NCBI GenBank assembly: GCA_963769765.1
Contig: CAVYNA010000003.1
Coordinates: forward strand, 434,001-498,000
Direction: 5' to 3'
DNA from: Bog-756 sp963769765
GTDB lineage: Bacteria; Actinomycetota; Acidimicrobiia; Acidimicrobiales; RAAP-2
Length of the DNA stretch: 64,000 nt
Under the pieces are notes generated by a model. The model was not told the origin of the DNA. It did no database searches and was given only the letters and a program-made list of their open reading frames with translations. This document shows, piece by piece, positions 16,291 through 26,967 of the stretch. Made by a program: the position numbers and the translations under genes. Every line of letters starts with the position of its first letter. Position 1 is the stretch's first letter.

Positions 16291-18597
16291 TCAGGCCCGC
16301 TTGAGCGGGGCCATCCGCAACAGGAGCTTCTTGCGTCCGACGGTCCCGAACACGACCACGGCCTCGGCATCGTCGCCCTCGCCGCCTGTCTCGGTGACGG
16401 TCCCCTCGCCCCAGGTGCCGTGCACCACCCGGTCGCCTGCGACCAGGCCGAGGTGCTCCGCTCCACTCGACGCCGCCGGACGCGCCCGGCCTGAGGGAGA
16501 CCCCGGTCCGGGCGCCGCGCCGCGCCCGAAGAGGCTCCGCCCCGGCGAACCCACACCTGCGTCGCTGCTGAGGACGTCGGTGACCAGCTCGGCGGGGATC
16601 TCGTTGAGGAAGCGGCTCGGGATGTTCGAGGACGGACTCCCGAAGAGGACCCGGCTCCAGGCGTGGGAGACGGCGAGGTGTCGCTGCGCCCGGGTGATCC
16701 CGACGTAGCAGAGGCGGCGCTCCTCCTCGAGCTCGACCGGATCGCCGAGGGAACGGAGGTGGGGGAAGATCCCGTCCTCCATCCCGACGAGGAAGACGGC
16801 CTCGAACTCGAGGCCCTTCGCGACGTGCAGGGTCATGAGGGAGACTGCGGTGCCGTCGCCGCTGAGGTCGTCGGAGTCGGCGACGAGCGAGGCCGCCTCA
16901 AGAAACGCTGCCAACGTGGGGTACTCACCCGCCACTCCGGCGAGCTCGTCGACGTTCTCGACCCGGCCGAGGGCCTCGATCGAGCCCTCGGCCAACAGCG
17001 AGCTGCGGTAGCCGGTGCCTTCGAGGACCGCTCGGACCACCTCTCCGGGGCCGAGACGTGCTTCGTCGTCCGCACTCGGGCTGGCGTCCGCACCGTCCTC
17101 TGCGGGGACCGCAACCCGGGCGCGGAGCTCCTCGAGGAAGACCGCGAGCTCGTGGAGCGCGCGCCCGGCCTTGCCGCCGACGCCCGCCTCCTCGGCGTGG
17201 GCGACGGCCCCGCCGAAGGAGACGCCCTGGTGCCCGGCCCAGCCGGCGAGCTTGGCGACCGACGTGTCGCCGACACCCCGCCTCGGCACGTTCACGATCC
17301 GTCGCCACGAGATCTCGTCGTCGGGGTTGGCGATGACCCGGAGGTACGCCATCACGTCGCGAACCTCCCGCCGGTCGTAGAAGCGCGTGCCGCCGATGAC
17401 CCGGTAGGGAATCTCGGCGTGGACGAGCGCCTCTTCGAGAGCACGGCTCTGTGCGTTGGTCCGGTAGAAGACCGCCACGTCCCCCCAGCGCAGCCCGCGC
17501 TCGGCGACCAGGCGCCGCACCTCTCGGGTGACCCACTCGGCTTCGTCGTGCTCGTCCTCGGCCCGGTAGCGGACGATCTGCTCGCCGGATCCGAGCTCGG
17601 TCCACAACGTCTTCGGCTTGCGCGACACGTTGTTGGCGATGACCGCGTTCGCCGCGTCGAGGATGGATTGGGTCGAGCGGAAGTTCTGGTCGAGGGTGAT
17701 CACCGTCGCGTCGGGGAAGGCGTCCTCGAACTCGAGGATGTTCGAGATGTCCGCACCCCGGAACCGGTACACCGACTGGTCGCTGTCACCCACCACCACG
17801 ATGTCGCGATGCTCGGACGCGAGGAGCTCGGCCAAGGCGTTCTGCACCGCATTGGTGTCCTGGAACTCGTCGATCAGCAAGGAGGTGAAGCGCTCGCGGT
17901 AGGCGGCGAGCACGTCGGGGTGCTCGCGCAGCAGTCGCACCGCGTTCGAGAGCAGGTCGTCGAAGTCCATCGCGTTCGCGCTGAGCATGCGGGCCTGGTA
18001 GAGGTCGAAGACGTCGGCCACCCGCCGGTCGAAGATCGTCATGGCGGCATTGCGGAACTCGACGGGTCCCAACTGGGCGGACTTGGCCTGGCTGATCTGG
18101 CCCTGGATCGAGCGCGGCGGGAGCTTCTTCGTGTCGAGGTCGAGCTCGCGGCTGACGATCTCGATGAGCCGGCGCGAGTCGGCGTCGTCGTAGATGGTGA
18201 AGGATCCCCGGTAGCCGAGCCGATCACCATGGGCGCGGAGGATCCGCACGCAGGCCGAGTGGAAGGTCAACACCCACATGCGTTCGGCCCGCGGGCCGAT
18301 GAGGTCCGCGACCCTGCGACGCATCTCGTCCGCTGCCTTGTTGGTGAAGGTGATGGCGAGGATCTGCCAGGGCGCAGCGTCACCTGTCGCGATGAGGTGG
18401 GCGATTCGACGGGTGAGCACCCGCGTCTTGCCCGACCCGGCACCGGCGACCACGAGCAACGGCCCGCCACGGTGGACCACTGCGGCGCGCTGCGCGGGGG
18501 TCAGTCCCTCGAGGAGCCGATCGGCGAGCGGATTCGAGCGCGGTTCGGCTTCGTGCCGCGAGAGATCTCCACCCCCGGCGAGGGGCGTCACTCCCAT
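16291..18597 (-). CDS. pcrA: ATP-dependent DNA helicase PcrA/UvrD
   Basis: Superfamily 1A 3'-5' helicase for repair and displacement of DNA-bound complexes. The 768-residue protein has motif Q/I LTPAQRAAVVHRGGPLLVVA then AGAGSGKTRVL, Ia ITFTNKAADEM, II LLIDEFQDTNAVQ, III VVGDSDQSVYRFRGA, IV TLDQNFRSTQSIL, V VSLMTLHVAKGLEFEAVFLV and VI EERRLCYVGITRAQRHL. The C-terminal tail ends in a GDRVVHGTWGEGTV Tudor-like segment, the RNA-polymerase-binding region in PcrA. ATG 18597 overlaps the guaA stop; a GTG at 18591 would give the common four-base GTGA overlap instead. Confidence 0.96.
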   Translation of the reverse strand: MGVTPLAGGGDLSRHEAEPRSNPLADRLLEGLTPAQRAAVVHRGGPLLVVAGAGSGKTRVLTRRIAHLIATGDAAPWQILAITFTNKAADEMRRRVADLIGPRAERMWVLTFHSACVRILRAHGDRLGYRGSFTIYDDADSRRLIEIVSRELDLDTKKLPPRSIQGQISQAKSAQLGPVEFRNAAMTIFDRRVADVFDLYQARMLSANAMDFDDLLSNAVRLLREHPDVLAAYRERFTSLLIDEFQDTNAVQNALAELLASEHRDIVVVGDSDQSVYRFRGADISNILEFEDAFPDATVITLDQNFRSTQSILDAANAVIANNVSRKPKTLWTELGSGEQIVRYRAEDEHDEAEWVTREVRRLVAERGLRWGDVAVFYRTNAQSRALEEALVHAEIPYRVIGGTRFYDRREVRDVMAYLRVIANPDDEISWRRIVNVPRRGVGDTSVAKLAGWAGHQGVSFGGAVAHAEEAGVGGKAGRALHELAVFLEELRARVAVPAEDGADASPSADDEARLGPGEVVRAVLEGTGYRSSLLAEGSIEALGRVENVDELAGVAGEYPTLAAFLEAASLVADSDDLSGDGTAVSLMTLHVAKGLEFEAVFLVGMEDGIFPHLRSLGDPVELEEERRLCYVGITRAQRHLAVSHAWSRVLFGSPSSNIPSRFLNEIPAELVTDVLSSDAGVGSPGRSLFGRGAAPGPGSPSGRARPAASSGAEHLGLVAGDRVVHGTWGEGTVTETGGEGDDAEAVVVFGTVGRKKLLLRMAPLKRA

Positions 18598-20180
18598 TCG
18601 ATCGTGCCGGGCGGCTTCGAGGTGATGTCGAGTGCCACCCGGTTGACCCCTTCGACCTCGTTGATCACGCGTGAAGAGATGCGCTCGAGGAGGTCGTAGG
18701 GGAGACGCGCCCAGTCGGCGGTCATTGCGTCGTCGCTGGTGACCGCGCGGATCACGATCGGATACGCGTACGTCCGACCGTCGCCCATCACGCCGACCGT
18801 GCGGACCGCTGGCAGGACGGCGAAGCTCTGCCAGAGCTCGCGATAGAGGCCGGCACGACGGACCTCCTCGACCACGATGGCGTCGGCCGCGCGGAGGATC
18901 TCCGCACGTTCCGGGGTGACCTCGCCGACGATCCGCACCGCGAGGCCCGGACCGGGGAATGGCTGGCGCCAGACGATCTCGTGGGGCAGGCCGAGCTCCT
19001 CGCCGACCGCGCGGACCTCGTCCTTGAAGAGCAGGCGCAGGGGCTCGACGAGGTCGAAGGCGAGGTCCTCGGGAAGACCGCCGACGTTGTGATGGGACTT
19101 GATGGTCGCCGCAGAGTGCGAGCCTGACTCGATCACATCGGGGTAGAGGGTCCCCTGGACGAGATAGCCGGCGGGTCCGTTCTCCGACGTTCCGCCCACC
19201 TGGTCGTGGACGAGGTCGCGCGCGACCTCCTCGAAGAGGCGGATGAAGAGCTCACCGATGATCTTTCGCTTGGCTTCCGGATCGGTGACGCCCGCAAGCG
19301 CCTCGAAGAAGCGGTCGGCGGCCTTCACATGGACGAGGTCGACGTGGAACTGCCGGCGGAAGGTCTCCTCGACCTGCTCGCTCTCGGACGCACGCATGAG
19401 GCCGGTGTCGACATAGACGCAGGTCAGTTGGTCGCCGACCGCCTTGTGCACGAGCGCGGCCGCGACGGCCGAGTCGACGCCTCCGGAGAGCGCGCAGAGC
19501 ACCGGCGAGGAGCCCACCTGCGTACGGACCGCGTCGACCTGTGACTCGATGATGGACGTGTGGGTCCACAGCGGGAGGCAGTGACAGACGTCCATGAGGA
19601 ACCGCTCGAGCAGGTCGCGACCCCGCTCGGTGTGGACGACCTCAGGGTGGAACTGCACCCCGTAGATGGCCCGGCCCGCATGGTGCAGCGCGGCCACCGG
19701 CGCGTCGGGGCTCGACGCCGTCGCGACGAACCCGTCGGGCACCGTCGTGATCGCGTCCCCGTGGCTCATCCAGACCTCGGTCGCGTCCGGCCAGTCGACG
19801 AAGAGAGGCGAGCGAGCGCCGATGCTGAGCGGGGTCCGCCCGTATTCGCCGCGCCCGGTGCGGGCGACCTCGCCGCCGAGCTGGGTCACGAGGAGCTGAG
19901 CGCCGTAGCAGATGCCGAGGATGGGCACGCCCGTGTCGTAGATGGCCGGGTCGACCGTCGGTGCAGGCGCGTCGTTGACCGACTTCGGGCCGCCCGAGAG
20001 GATGATGCCGGCGGGACGGCGGGCGAGCAGGTCGGCCGCGGTCGAGGTGTGCGGGACGATCTCGGAGTAGACGTGGGCCTCGCGGACCCGTCGGGCGATG
20101 AGCTGCGCGTACTGGGCGCCGAAGTCGACGACCAGGATCGGCCCGTCCGCCGGGCCGGCGCCGTCAGGCGGGTGGCTCAA
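18588..20180 (-). CDS. guaA: GMP synthase (glutamine-hydrolysing)
   Basis: Makes GMP from XMP. The N-terminal class I glutamine amidotransferase domain begins ILVVDFGAQYAQLIARRVRE and has GICYGAQLL (nucleophile Cys) and VQFHPEVVHTE (His/Glu). The ATP-pyrophosphatase part has CALSGGVDSAVAAALVHKAV, and the C-terminal dimerisation region has WRQPFPGPGLAVRI and ends DITSKPPGTIEWE. At 530 residues it is full length. The start is a TTG that overlaps the guaB3 stop (TTGA). It follows an IMP dehydrogenase-like gene, so both steps of GMP formation may be linked. Confidence 0.96.
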   Translation of the reverse strand: MSHPPDGAGPADGPILVVDFGAQYAQLIARRVREAHVYSEIVPHTSTAADLLARRPAGIILSGGPKSVNDAPAPTVDPAIYDTGVPILGICYGAQLLVTQLGGEVARTGRGEYGRTPLSIGARSPLFVDWPDATEVWMSHGDAITTVPDGFVATASSPDAPVAALHHAGRAIYGVQFHPEVVHTERGRDLLERFLMDVCHCLPLWTHTSIIESQVDAVRTQVGSSPVLCALSGGVDSAVAAALVHKAVGDQLTCVYVDTGLMRASESEQVEETFRRQFHVDLVHVKAADRFFEALAGVTDPEAKRKIIGELFIRLFEEVARDLVHDQVGGTSENGPAGYLVQGTLYPDVIESGSHSAATIKSHHNVGGLPEDLAFDLVEPLRLLFKDEVRAVGEELGLPHEIVWRQPFPGPGLAVRIVGEVTPERAEILRAADAIVVEEVRRAGLYRELWQSFAVLPAVRTVGVMGDGRTYAYPIVIRAVTSDDAMTADWARLPYDLLERISSRVINEVEGVNRVALDITSKPPGTIEWE

Positions 20181-21340
20181 TGCCCCATGCCGACACCCTG
20201 CGAGCGCTGCAGGTCCTTGCCCTCGGTCTGGAGGGCGGGCGCGACCATCACCTCTGCCTTCTGGAACTCCTTCACGGTCTGGTACCCGCAGGTCGCCATC
20301 GCCGTGCGCAGTGCGCCGAACAGGTTCATCCGACCGTCGTTCTCGTGGGCGGGACCGAGGAGGATCTCGCGCAGGGTGCCCCGGGTGGTCGTCTGGACCC
20401 GTGCCCCACGGGGCAGGGTCGGGTGGAAGGTGGCCATGCCCCAGTGGTAGCCGCGCGCCGGGGCCTCCACCGCGGACGAGAGCGGCGAACCGAGCATGAC
20501 CGCATCCGCACCACAGGCGACGGCCTTCGCCACGTCGCCGCCCTTGGACATCCCCCCGTCGGCGATGACGTGGCAGTAGACGCCGGTCTCGTCGAGGTGG
20601 CGCATGCGGGCGCCCGCGACGTCGGCGATCGCCGTCGCCTGGGGCACGCCGATGCCGAGCACGCCCCGGGTGGTGCAGGCGTTGCCGGGACCGACCCCGA
20701 CGAGCACGCCGACCGCCCCGGTGCGCATGAGGTGGAGGCCGGCCTGGTAGGACGCGCAGCCCCCGACGATGACGGGGATCTCGAACTCGCGGATGAACCG
20801 CTTGAGGTTGAGTGGCTCGACGGTCTTCGAGACGTGCTCGGCCGAGACCACGGTCCCCTGGATGACCAGCAGGTCGAGCTCTGCGGCGAGCAGGGCCGGC
20901 GCGAAGCTCTCGGTGCGCTGCGGGGTCACCGAGGCCGCCGTCGTGATGCCCGCGGCCTTCAGCTCGCGGATCCGCTCGCCGACGAGCTCGAGCCGGACCG
21001 GCTCCGCGTACATCTGTTGCATCCGGGCGGTCGCCTTCTCGGCGGGCAGCTCGCGGATCTCGTCGAAGAGCGGCGTCGGATCGTCGTAGCGGGTCCACAG
21101 CCCCTCGAGGTTGAGCACGCCGAGGCCGCCGAGGCGCCCGATCTCGATGGCGGTCGACGGGCTCACCACCCCGTCCATCGCCGCTGCCAGGAGGGGCAGC
21201 TCGAATCGGTAGGCGTCGATCTCCCAACTGATGTCGACATCCTCGGGATCACGGGTGCGCCGGCTCGGCACGATCGCGATGTCGTCGAATCCGTACGCCC
21301 GTCGGCCCGACTTGAAGATGCCAATTTCGATCTCAGCCAC
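20177..21340 (-). CDS. guaB3: GuaB3-type IMP dehydrogenase family protein
   Basis: TIM-barrel protein of the IMPDH/GMP-reductase superfamily. At 387 residues it lacks the CBS insert of canonical GuaB and matches the actinobacterial GuaB3 group: GRRAYGFDDIAIVPSRRTRD, PLLAAAMDGVVSP, VLVGVGPGNACTTRGVLGIG (phosphate loop with the active-site cysteine) and HVIADGGMSKGGDVAKAVAC. GuaB3 proteins act near GMP/IMP interconversion, but the exact reaction has been disputed, so I leave it as family level. Start is GTG 21340; guaA follows with a four-base overlap. Confidence 0.92.
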   Translation of the reverse strand: MAEIEIGIFKSGRRAYGFDDIAIVPSRRTRDPEDVDISWEIDAYRFELPLLAAAMDGVVSPSTAIEIGRLGGLGVLNLEGLWTRYDDPTPLFDEIRELPAEKATARMQQMYAEPVRLELVGERIRELKAAGITTAASVTPQRTESFAPALLAAELDLLVIQGTVVSAEHVSKTVEPLNLKRFIREFEIPVIVGGCASYQAGLHLMRTGAVGVLVGVGPGNACTTRGVLGIGVPQATAIADVAGARMRHLDETGVYCHVIADGGMSKGGDVAKAVACGADAVMLGSPLSSAVEAPARGYHWGMATFHPTLPRGARVQTTTRGTLREILLGPAHENDGRMNLFGALRTAMATCGYQTVKEFQKAEVMVAPALQTEGKDLQRSQGVGMGH

Positions 21341-21489
21341 GTCTGTGTCCTCCAGCCGGTGGTCGCCCAGTCAATCCCCCTCGACCGGTCGCGGCTCCGA
21401 CACTGCGACGATCGGCCATCCCCCACGATACCGCCTGGCCACTCCGATCCCGGGCGCACCGCGAGGGCGGGGCGGCGCGCGGTGCGGAC

Positions 21490-22269
21490 TCAGCCGACGA
21501 CGTGCGCGGCAGGCGAGTCGAGCCCGAGGGTGAGACAGGCCAGCCCGGTCAGGACGCGAGCGGTCGCGCCCCAGATCACCTGCCCGGCGACGGTGTAGAA
21601 CCACACGGGGAACTCGGTGCCGAGCGCCCCGTTCGCGCCGACCCGGGTCGGAAACGCCCACCACTCCTCGGCGAATACGCCGTCGGCGAGGAGGTCGGAG
21701 AGCGCGACGTCGAAGACACCGGCCACCTCGTCCGGGGCCGGCACCGTCGCGGGTCGGCCGGTCAGCACGGCGACGACCGGCACCATGAGGGTGTTCGAGA
21801 CGACCGTCGGCATCGCGGTCAGGGTCCCGATGACCCTGACCGATGCAGGGTCGAGCCCGATCTCCTCGGCCGCCTCCCGCTCCGCGGCGTCGACGAAGGT
21901 CTCTCCCGGATCGAGCCGTCCGCCCGGGAACGCCACCTCTCCGCGGTGGGAGCGCAGCCGACTCGATCTCACCGTGAGCAGCACCCGCGCCTCGCCGTCC
22001 TCCTCGAAGAGGGGCACCAGCACGGCCGCCGGTGCCGCGGTCGGGTCGACCGCGCCGAAGGAGCGGACGAAGTCGGCCACCTCACGGGCCGTCATCGCTG
22101 CGTCCCTCGAGCCGTCCCTCGCGGCGACCGCGCGGCAGACCTGGTCGAGGCTGACCGAGGCGAGGCGGTCCGCCTCGAGAGCGTTCCACGGCGGCGGCCC
22201 ACCAGTCCGGCTCTGCGGGGGGTGCGGAACGACCTGCGGTCCACGTCGGTGCGGCGGGAGGGACGACAT
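21490..22269 (-). CDS. Nudix hydrolase, CoA pyrophosphatase type
   Basis: The Nudix box GGRLDPGETFVDAAEREAAEE is complete (GX5EX7REUXEE), and the preceding LLTVRSSRLRSHRGEVAFPG is the UPF0035 extension that marks CoA pyrophosphatases (NudL/Nudt7 type), which split CoA into 4'-phosphopantetheine and 3',5'-ADP. Length is 259 residues from ATG 22269; family members are often about 200 residues, and an internal ATG at 22095 is an alternative start. The coding-like codon usage of the leader supports the longer form. Single gene between guaB3 and groEL. Confidence 0.88.
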   Translation of the reverse strand: MSSLPPHRRGPQVVPHPPQSRTGGPPPWNALEADRLASVSLDQVCRAVAARDGSRDAAMTAREVADFVRSFGAVDPTAAPAAVLVPLFEEDGEARVLLTVRSSRLRSHRGEVAFPGGRLDPGETFVDAAEREAAEEIGLDPASVRVIGTLTAMPTVVSNTLMVPVVAVLTGRPATVPAPDEVAGVFDVALSDLLADGVFAEEWWAFPTRVGANGALGTEFPVWFYTVAGQVIWGATARVLTGLACLTLGLDSPAAHVVG

Positions 22270-22310
22270 CGCAACCGAGGATACGGGTCGCCCCCCATGG
22301 CCCGACCGGT

Positions 22311-22363
22311 CCGTCGAGGCCGTGAGCCGTGAGCCGTCGAGGCCGTCGGACCGTCGAGGCCGT
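22311..22363. repeat. three copies of a 13-bp repeat CCGTCGAGGCCGT
   Basis: Copies at 22311-22323, 22334-22346 and 22351-22363, with spacers of 10 and 4 bases. They lie between the groEL hairpin and the Nudix gene start, so they are in its 5' region. No known operator matches; they may only be local sequence expansion. Confidence 0.8.
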
Positions 22364-22384
22364 CAGACCGGCCCGGAGACAGCA

Positions 22385-22413
22385 CGACGGCCGGGCACCT
22401 GGCCCGGCCGTCG
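22385..22413 (-). terminator. hairpin downstream of groEL
   Basis: A perfect 12-base stem, CGACGGCCGGGC with its complement, and a five-base loop (22397-22401), about 63 bases after the groEL stop. It has no U-tract, as is common in GC-rich actinobacteria, so termination is inferred from position and stability only. Confidence 0.65.
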
Positions 22414-22475
22414 CTCACGTCGCTCAGTGGTGCGTGCGTGCCGGCGGGTCGGAGACGCCACCGGCGGGCGCGTCA

Positions 22476-24136
<1,661 letters not shown>

Positions 24137-24137
<1 letters not shown>

Positions 24138-24430
24138 TACTTGGACACCTTCGCGAGCACGTCGCGGCTCGAGAGGATGAGCAGGTCCTCGCCGTCGGTC
24201 GTGATCTCCGTGCCGCCGTACTTCGAGTAGACGACGGTGTCGCCGACCGCGATGTCGAGGGGGACCAGCTCACCGGTCGACTCGGCGCGACGGCCCGGGC
24301 CGACGGCCAGGACCTCGCCTTGCTGGGGCTTCTCTTTGGCGGTGTCGGGGATGACCAGGCCGGACGCGGTGGTCTCCTCGGACTCGCCGGGTCGGACGAC
24401 GATTCGGTCGTCGAGCGGGTGCAGACTCAT
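24137..24430 (-). CDS. groES: co-chaperonin GroES (10 kDa)
   Basis: The heptameric lid of GroEL. The 97-residue product shows PLDDRIVVRPGESEETTASG with the mobile loop ending GLVIPDTAKEKPQQGEVLAV, then VGDTVVYSKYGGTEI and a C-terminal LLILSSRDVLAKV. ATG 24430 is preceded by the GAGGAGG ribosome-binding site. First gene of groES-groEL. Confidence 0.98.
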
Positions 24431-24453
24431 GATCGGGCCTCCTCGGGCAGGGG

Positions 24454-24480
24454 TTAGCAGTCTCGCTTTGCGAGTGCTAA
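24454..24480 (-). promoter_or_regulatory. CIRCE operator (HrcA site)
   Basis: On the minus strand TTAGCACTC, nine bases, GACTGCTAA. The consensus is TTAGCACTC-N9-GAGTGCTAA, so there is one mismatch, in the groES-proximal arm. It sits 24-50 bases before the groES start and immediately after the -10 box. HrcA binding here would repress groES-groEL until heat stress; hrcA itself is outside the window. Confidence 0.93.
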
Positions 24481-24508
24481 CGATACCGGCCTGGACGGTG
24501 CTTGGCAA
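24480..24508 (-). promoter_or_regulatory. groES promoter (-35 TTGCCA, -10 TATCGT)
   Basis: TTGCCA (24503-24508) and TATCGT (24480-24485) are 17 bases apart on the minus strand, a sigma-70-like layout. The -10 box touches the CIRCE operator, so repressor binding would block initiation. Confidence 0.75.
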
Positions 24509-24560
24509 CCGCGCCCTGCGAGTGCCAGCCGGCGGTGGGTCCCGACCGGCCCCCGACCGC

Positions 24561-25589
24561 TCAGCCCACGTCGGCGAGCGCCAGGTTGGGGTCGGCGCCG
24601 AGGGTGGCCGGGCTCGGCCCGCTCGCACGCAACCGCCACCATCCCGCCGCGGCCACCATCGCCGCATTGTCCGTGCAGAGCGCCCGGCTGGGCAGGAACG
24701 CGCCGATCCCGTCCGCCTGGCAGGCCGCCGAGATCCGGGCGCGCAGCTCAGAGTTGGCCGCCACACCGCCGGCGAGGCAGACCGCGGTCGCACCGACCTC
24801 CGCCGCGGCGGCCCGGGTGCGGGCGACGAGCACGTCGACCACGGCTGCCTGGAAGGAGGCGGCCACGTCGATGCTGGTCACGTCCGGGTGCTTGCGCACG
24901 GTGTTGACGACCGAGGTCTTCAGACCACTGAACGAGAAGTCGTAGCCCGCGCCCGGCATCGAGCGCGGGAACGAGCATGCGGTCGGGTCACCCGAGGCGG
25001 CCGCACGGTCGATCGCGGGCCCTCCCGGATAGCCGAAGCCGAGGAAGCGGGCCACCTTGTCGAACGCCTCGCCCGCCGCGTCGTCGATCGTGCGGCCGAG
25101 GACGCGGTAGTGACCGGGCCCTGTCACGTGGAGGAGCAGGGTGTGACCTCCCGAGACGAGGAGCACCACGAGCGGCCAGCCCAGCTCGGGCTGCTCGAGG
25201 AGCGAGGCGAAGAGGTGGGCCTCGAGGTGATTGACCCCCACGAGCGGGACGTCCCACGCGAGCGAGAGCGCCTTGGCCTCGGCAACCCCGACGAGCAGCG
25301 AACCGATGAGCCCGGGACCGCAGGTGACGGCCACTGCGTCGATCCCGGTGCCCGACGGGTCGCTCCCGGCCTGGACCAGCGCGTCGGCGAGCACCGGGGT
25401 CAGCAGCTCGAGGTGTGCACGGCCGGCCAGCTCGGGGACCACGCCGCCGTAACGCGCGTGCAGGTCGATCTGGCTGCTCACGACCGAAGAGACGATGGTC
25501 CGCCCACCGTCGACGACCGCCGCCGCGGTCTCGTCGCAGGAGGTCTCGATTCCGAGGATCCGGCGGGCGTCACTCCCTGACGTCGGCAC
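24561..25589 (-). CDS. tsaD: tRNA t6A transferase catalytic subunit TsaD
   Basis: Transfers threonylcarbamoyl to A37 of ANN-decoding tRNAs together with TsaB and TsaE. The 342-residue ASKHA-fold protein has ILGIETSCDETAAAVVDGG, the metal-binding VNHLEAHLFASL (two His), SGGHTLLL, and the later YDFSFSGLKTSV and CLAGGVAANSELRAR. GTG 25589 gives the usual short leader before ILGIETS and lies just after rimI ends. TsaB and TsaE are encoded two and three genes upstream, so the whole late t6A complex is in one run. Confidence 0.96.
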   Translation of the reverse strand: MPTSGSDARRILGIETSCDETAAAVVDGGRTIVSSVVSSQIDLHARYGGVVPELAGRAHLELLTPVLADALVQAGSDPSGTGIDAVAVTCGPGLIGSLLVGVAEAKALSLAWDVPLVGVNHLEAHLFASLLEQPELGWPLVVLLVSGGHTLLLHVTGPGHYRVLGRTIDDAAGEAFDKVARFLGFGYPGGPAIDRAAASGDPTACSFPRSMPGAGYDFSFSGLKTSVVNTVRKHPDVTSIDVAASFQAAVVDVLVARTRAAAAEVGATAVCLAGGVAANSELRARISAACQADGIGAFLPSRALCTDNAAMVAAAGWWRLRASGPSPATLGADPNLALADVG

Positions 25590-25618
25590 CGACCCGACGC
25601 TACCGGGCCGCGCGCTCC

Positions 25619-26182
25619 TCACGAGACGGCCGTGACCTCGATCGAGGGGTGGAATGACTCCTCGATCGAGGTGAGGCGCGCGTTGTATGCCTGCCCGTCG
25701 ATGTCGTGCGCCCACATGATGAGCGCGTCCTCACCTTGTTGGTAGTAGCCGGGCCGTACGCCGACCGGGGCGAGACCGAAGCGCTCGTAGAGGGCGAGGG
25801 CGGGTCGGTTCCCCACGCGCACCTCGAGCGTGAGGTGGCGCAGGCCGCGGTCGATCGCGGTGCGGATCAGGACGCAGAGGAGCGCGGTCCCGATCCGGTG
25901 CCCCTGCCAGTCGGGGCGGACCGCGACGTTGTTGACGTGGGCCTCGTCGTCGACGACCATCAGCCCCCCGAACCCCACCACGTCGGTGTCGATCCACGCG
26001 ACCCGGTACATCCGCGAGCGCCGTTGGGCGAGCTCCTCCCTGAAGAGCCGGCGCGACCAGGGATCGGGGAAGACGGCGCGCTCGATGGGCAGCACGGCGT
26101 CGAGATCACGGTCGCGCATCGGCGCGACCACCACCCGCAGGGGAGTGCCGCCGTCGATGACGGTGTCGTGAGCCTCGGTCAC
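25619..26182 (-). CDS. rimI: ribosomal protein S18 alanine N-acetyltransferase RimI-like
   Basis: GNAT-fold acetyltransferase. The 187-residue protein has VVVAPMRDRDLDAVLPIER, VFPDPWSRRLFREEL, HVNNVAVRPDWQGHRIGTAL (acetyl-CoA motif A, VxPxxxGxxIG) and LEVRVGNRPALALYERFGL with the family LEVR-N-A--LY--GF pattern of RimI. N-terminal acetylation of S18 is the known role; in actinobacteria broader substrates are possible. GTG 26182 overlaps the tsaB stop by four bases. The tsaB-rimI-tsaD order is widespread. Confidence 0.92.
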   Translation of the reverse strand: MTEAHDTVIDGGTPLRVVVAPMRDRDLDAVLPIERAVFPDPWSRRLFREELAQRRSRMYRVAWIDTDVVGFGGLMVVDDEAHVNNVAVRPDWQGHRIGTALLCVLIRTAIDRGLRHLTLEVRVGNRPALALYERFGLAPVGVRPGYYQQGEDALIMWAHDIDGQAYNARLTSIEESFHPSIEVTAVS

Positions 26183-26967
26183 GGCACGTCCCGCTCTGTG
26201 CCGGCGCGCCGCGCGGCGACCGGACGCGCCTCCCAGTTGATCTTCGCGTCGGCCGGCCGCCGGTACTCGGGGAGCACCGCAGCCGCCTCGAGCGGGGTCG
26301 CACCACGTGCGAGGCGGTCGGCGGCAAGGCGGGCGAGCGCGAGGGGCGGCGGGGCCGCGAGGGCGGGCGCGTGAGCGAGGTCGACTGCGCCCAGCCCAAC
26401 CAGGCGGTCCGCGTAACGGACTGCCCCGTCGCCCACCACGAGGATCCTCCCATGAGGTCCGACCTCGGACGCGAGCTCCCCGCACCAGGTGCGCAGCTCG
26501 TCCGGGGAGATCGGTGCGGTCCGGTCGGTGCGAACGTCTGCCGGGTCAGGAGCCAGGGGCCCCGGGGCTCCGTCGAACGCGTAGACCGCGGCGAAGACCT
26601 CGCCCCGGCGCGCGTCGACGACCGAGACGACCCGGCAGGGCCCATCCGTCGCCTCGACCGCAGCGGCGGCCAGGATGTCGAGGCTGGCCGCGGCGACCAC
26701 CCCGATCCCGAGCGCCTGGGCGAGTGCCTTGGCCGTGCCGACCCCGACGCGCAGTCCGGTGAAGAGCCCCGGACCCACGTCGACCGCGACCACGTCGAGC
26801 TCGTGCAACCGGCACCCCGCACCCGCGCACACCTCCTCGATGGTCGGGGCCAGCAGCTCCGCGTGCGCACGAGCCCGTGCGTGGACGCGCTCGGCCGTCC
26901 CTCCGCTCCCGGAGAGGAGGGCCACCCCGACCGTGTCGGTCGCCGTCTCGATTGCGAGCAGGTTCAC
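26179..26967 (-). CDS. tsaB: t6A-modification partner protein TsaB
   Basis: Inactive ASKHA paralogue that binds and supports TsaD. The 262-residue product starts at GTG 26967 with NLLAIETATDTVGVALLSG, then HAELLAPTIEEVC, AVDVGPGLFTGLRVGVGTAK (the TsaB hallmark GPGxFTGLRxG) and VVDARRGEVFAAVY. The TsaD metal histidines are absent, as expected. Its start overlaps tsaE by GTGA, and its end overlaps rimI likewise. Confidence 0.95.
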   Translation of the reverse strand: MNLLAIETATDTVGVALLSGSGGTAERVHARARAHAELLAPTIEEVCAGAGCRLHELDVVAVDVGPGLFTGLRVGVGTAKALAQALGIGVVAAASLDILAAAAVEATDGPCRVVSVVDARRGEVFAAVYAFDGAPGPLAPDPADVRTDRTAPISPDELRTWCGELASEVGPHGRILVVGDGAVRYADRLVGLGAVDLAHAPALAAPPPLALARLAADRLARGATPLEAAAVLPEYRRPADAKINWEARPVAARRAGTERDVP

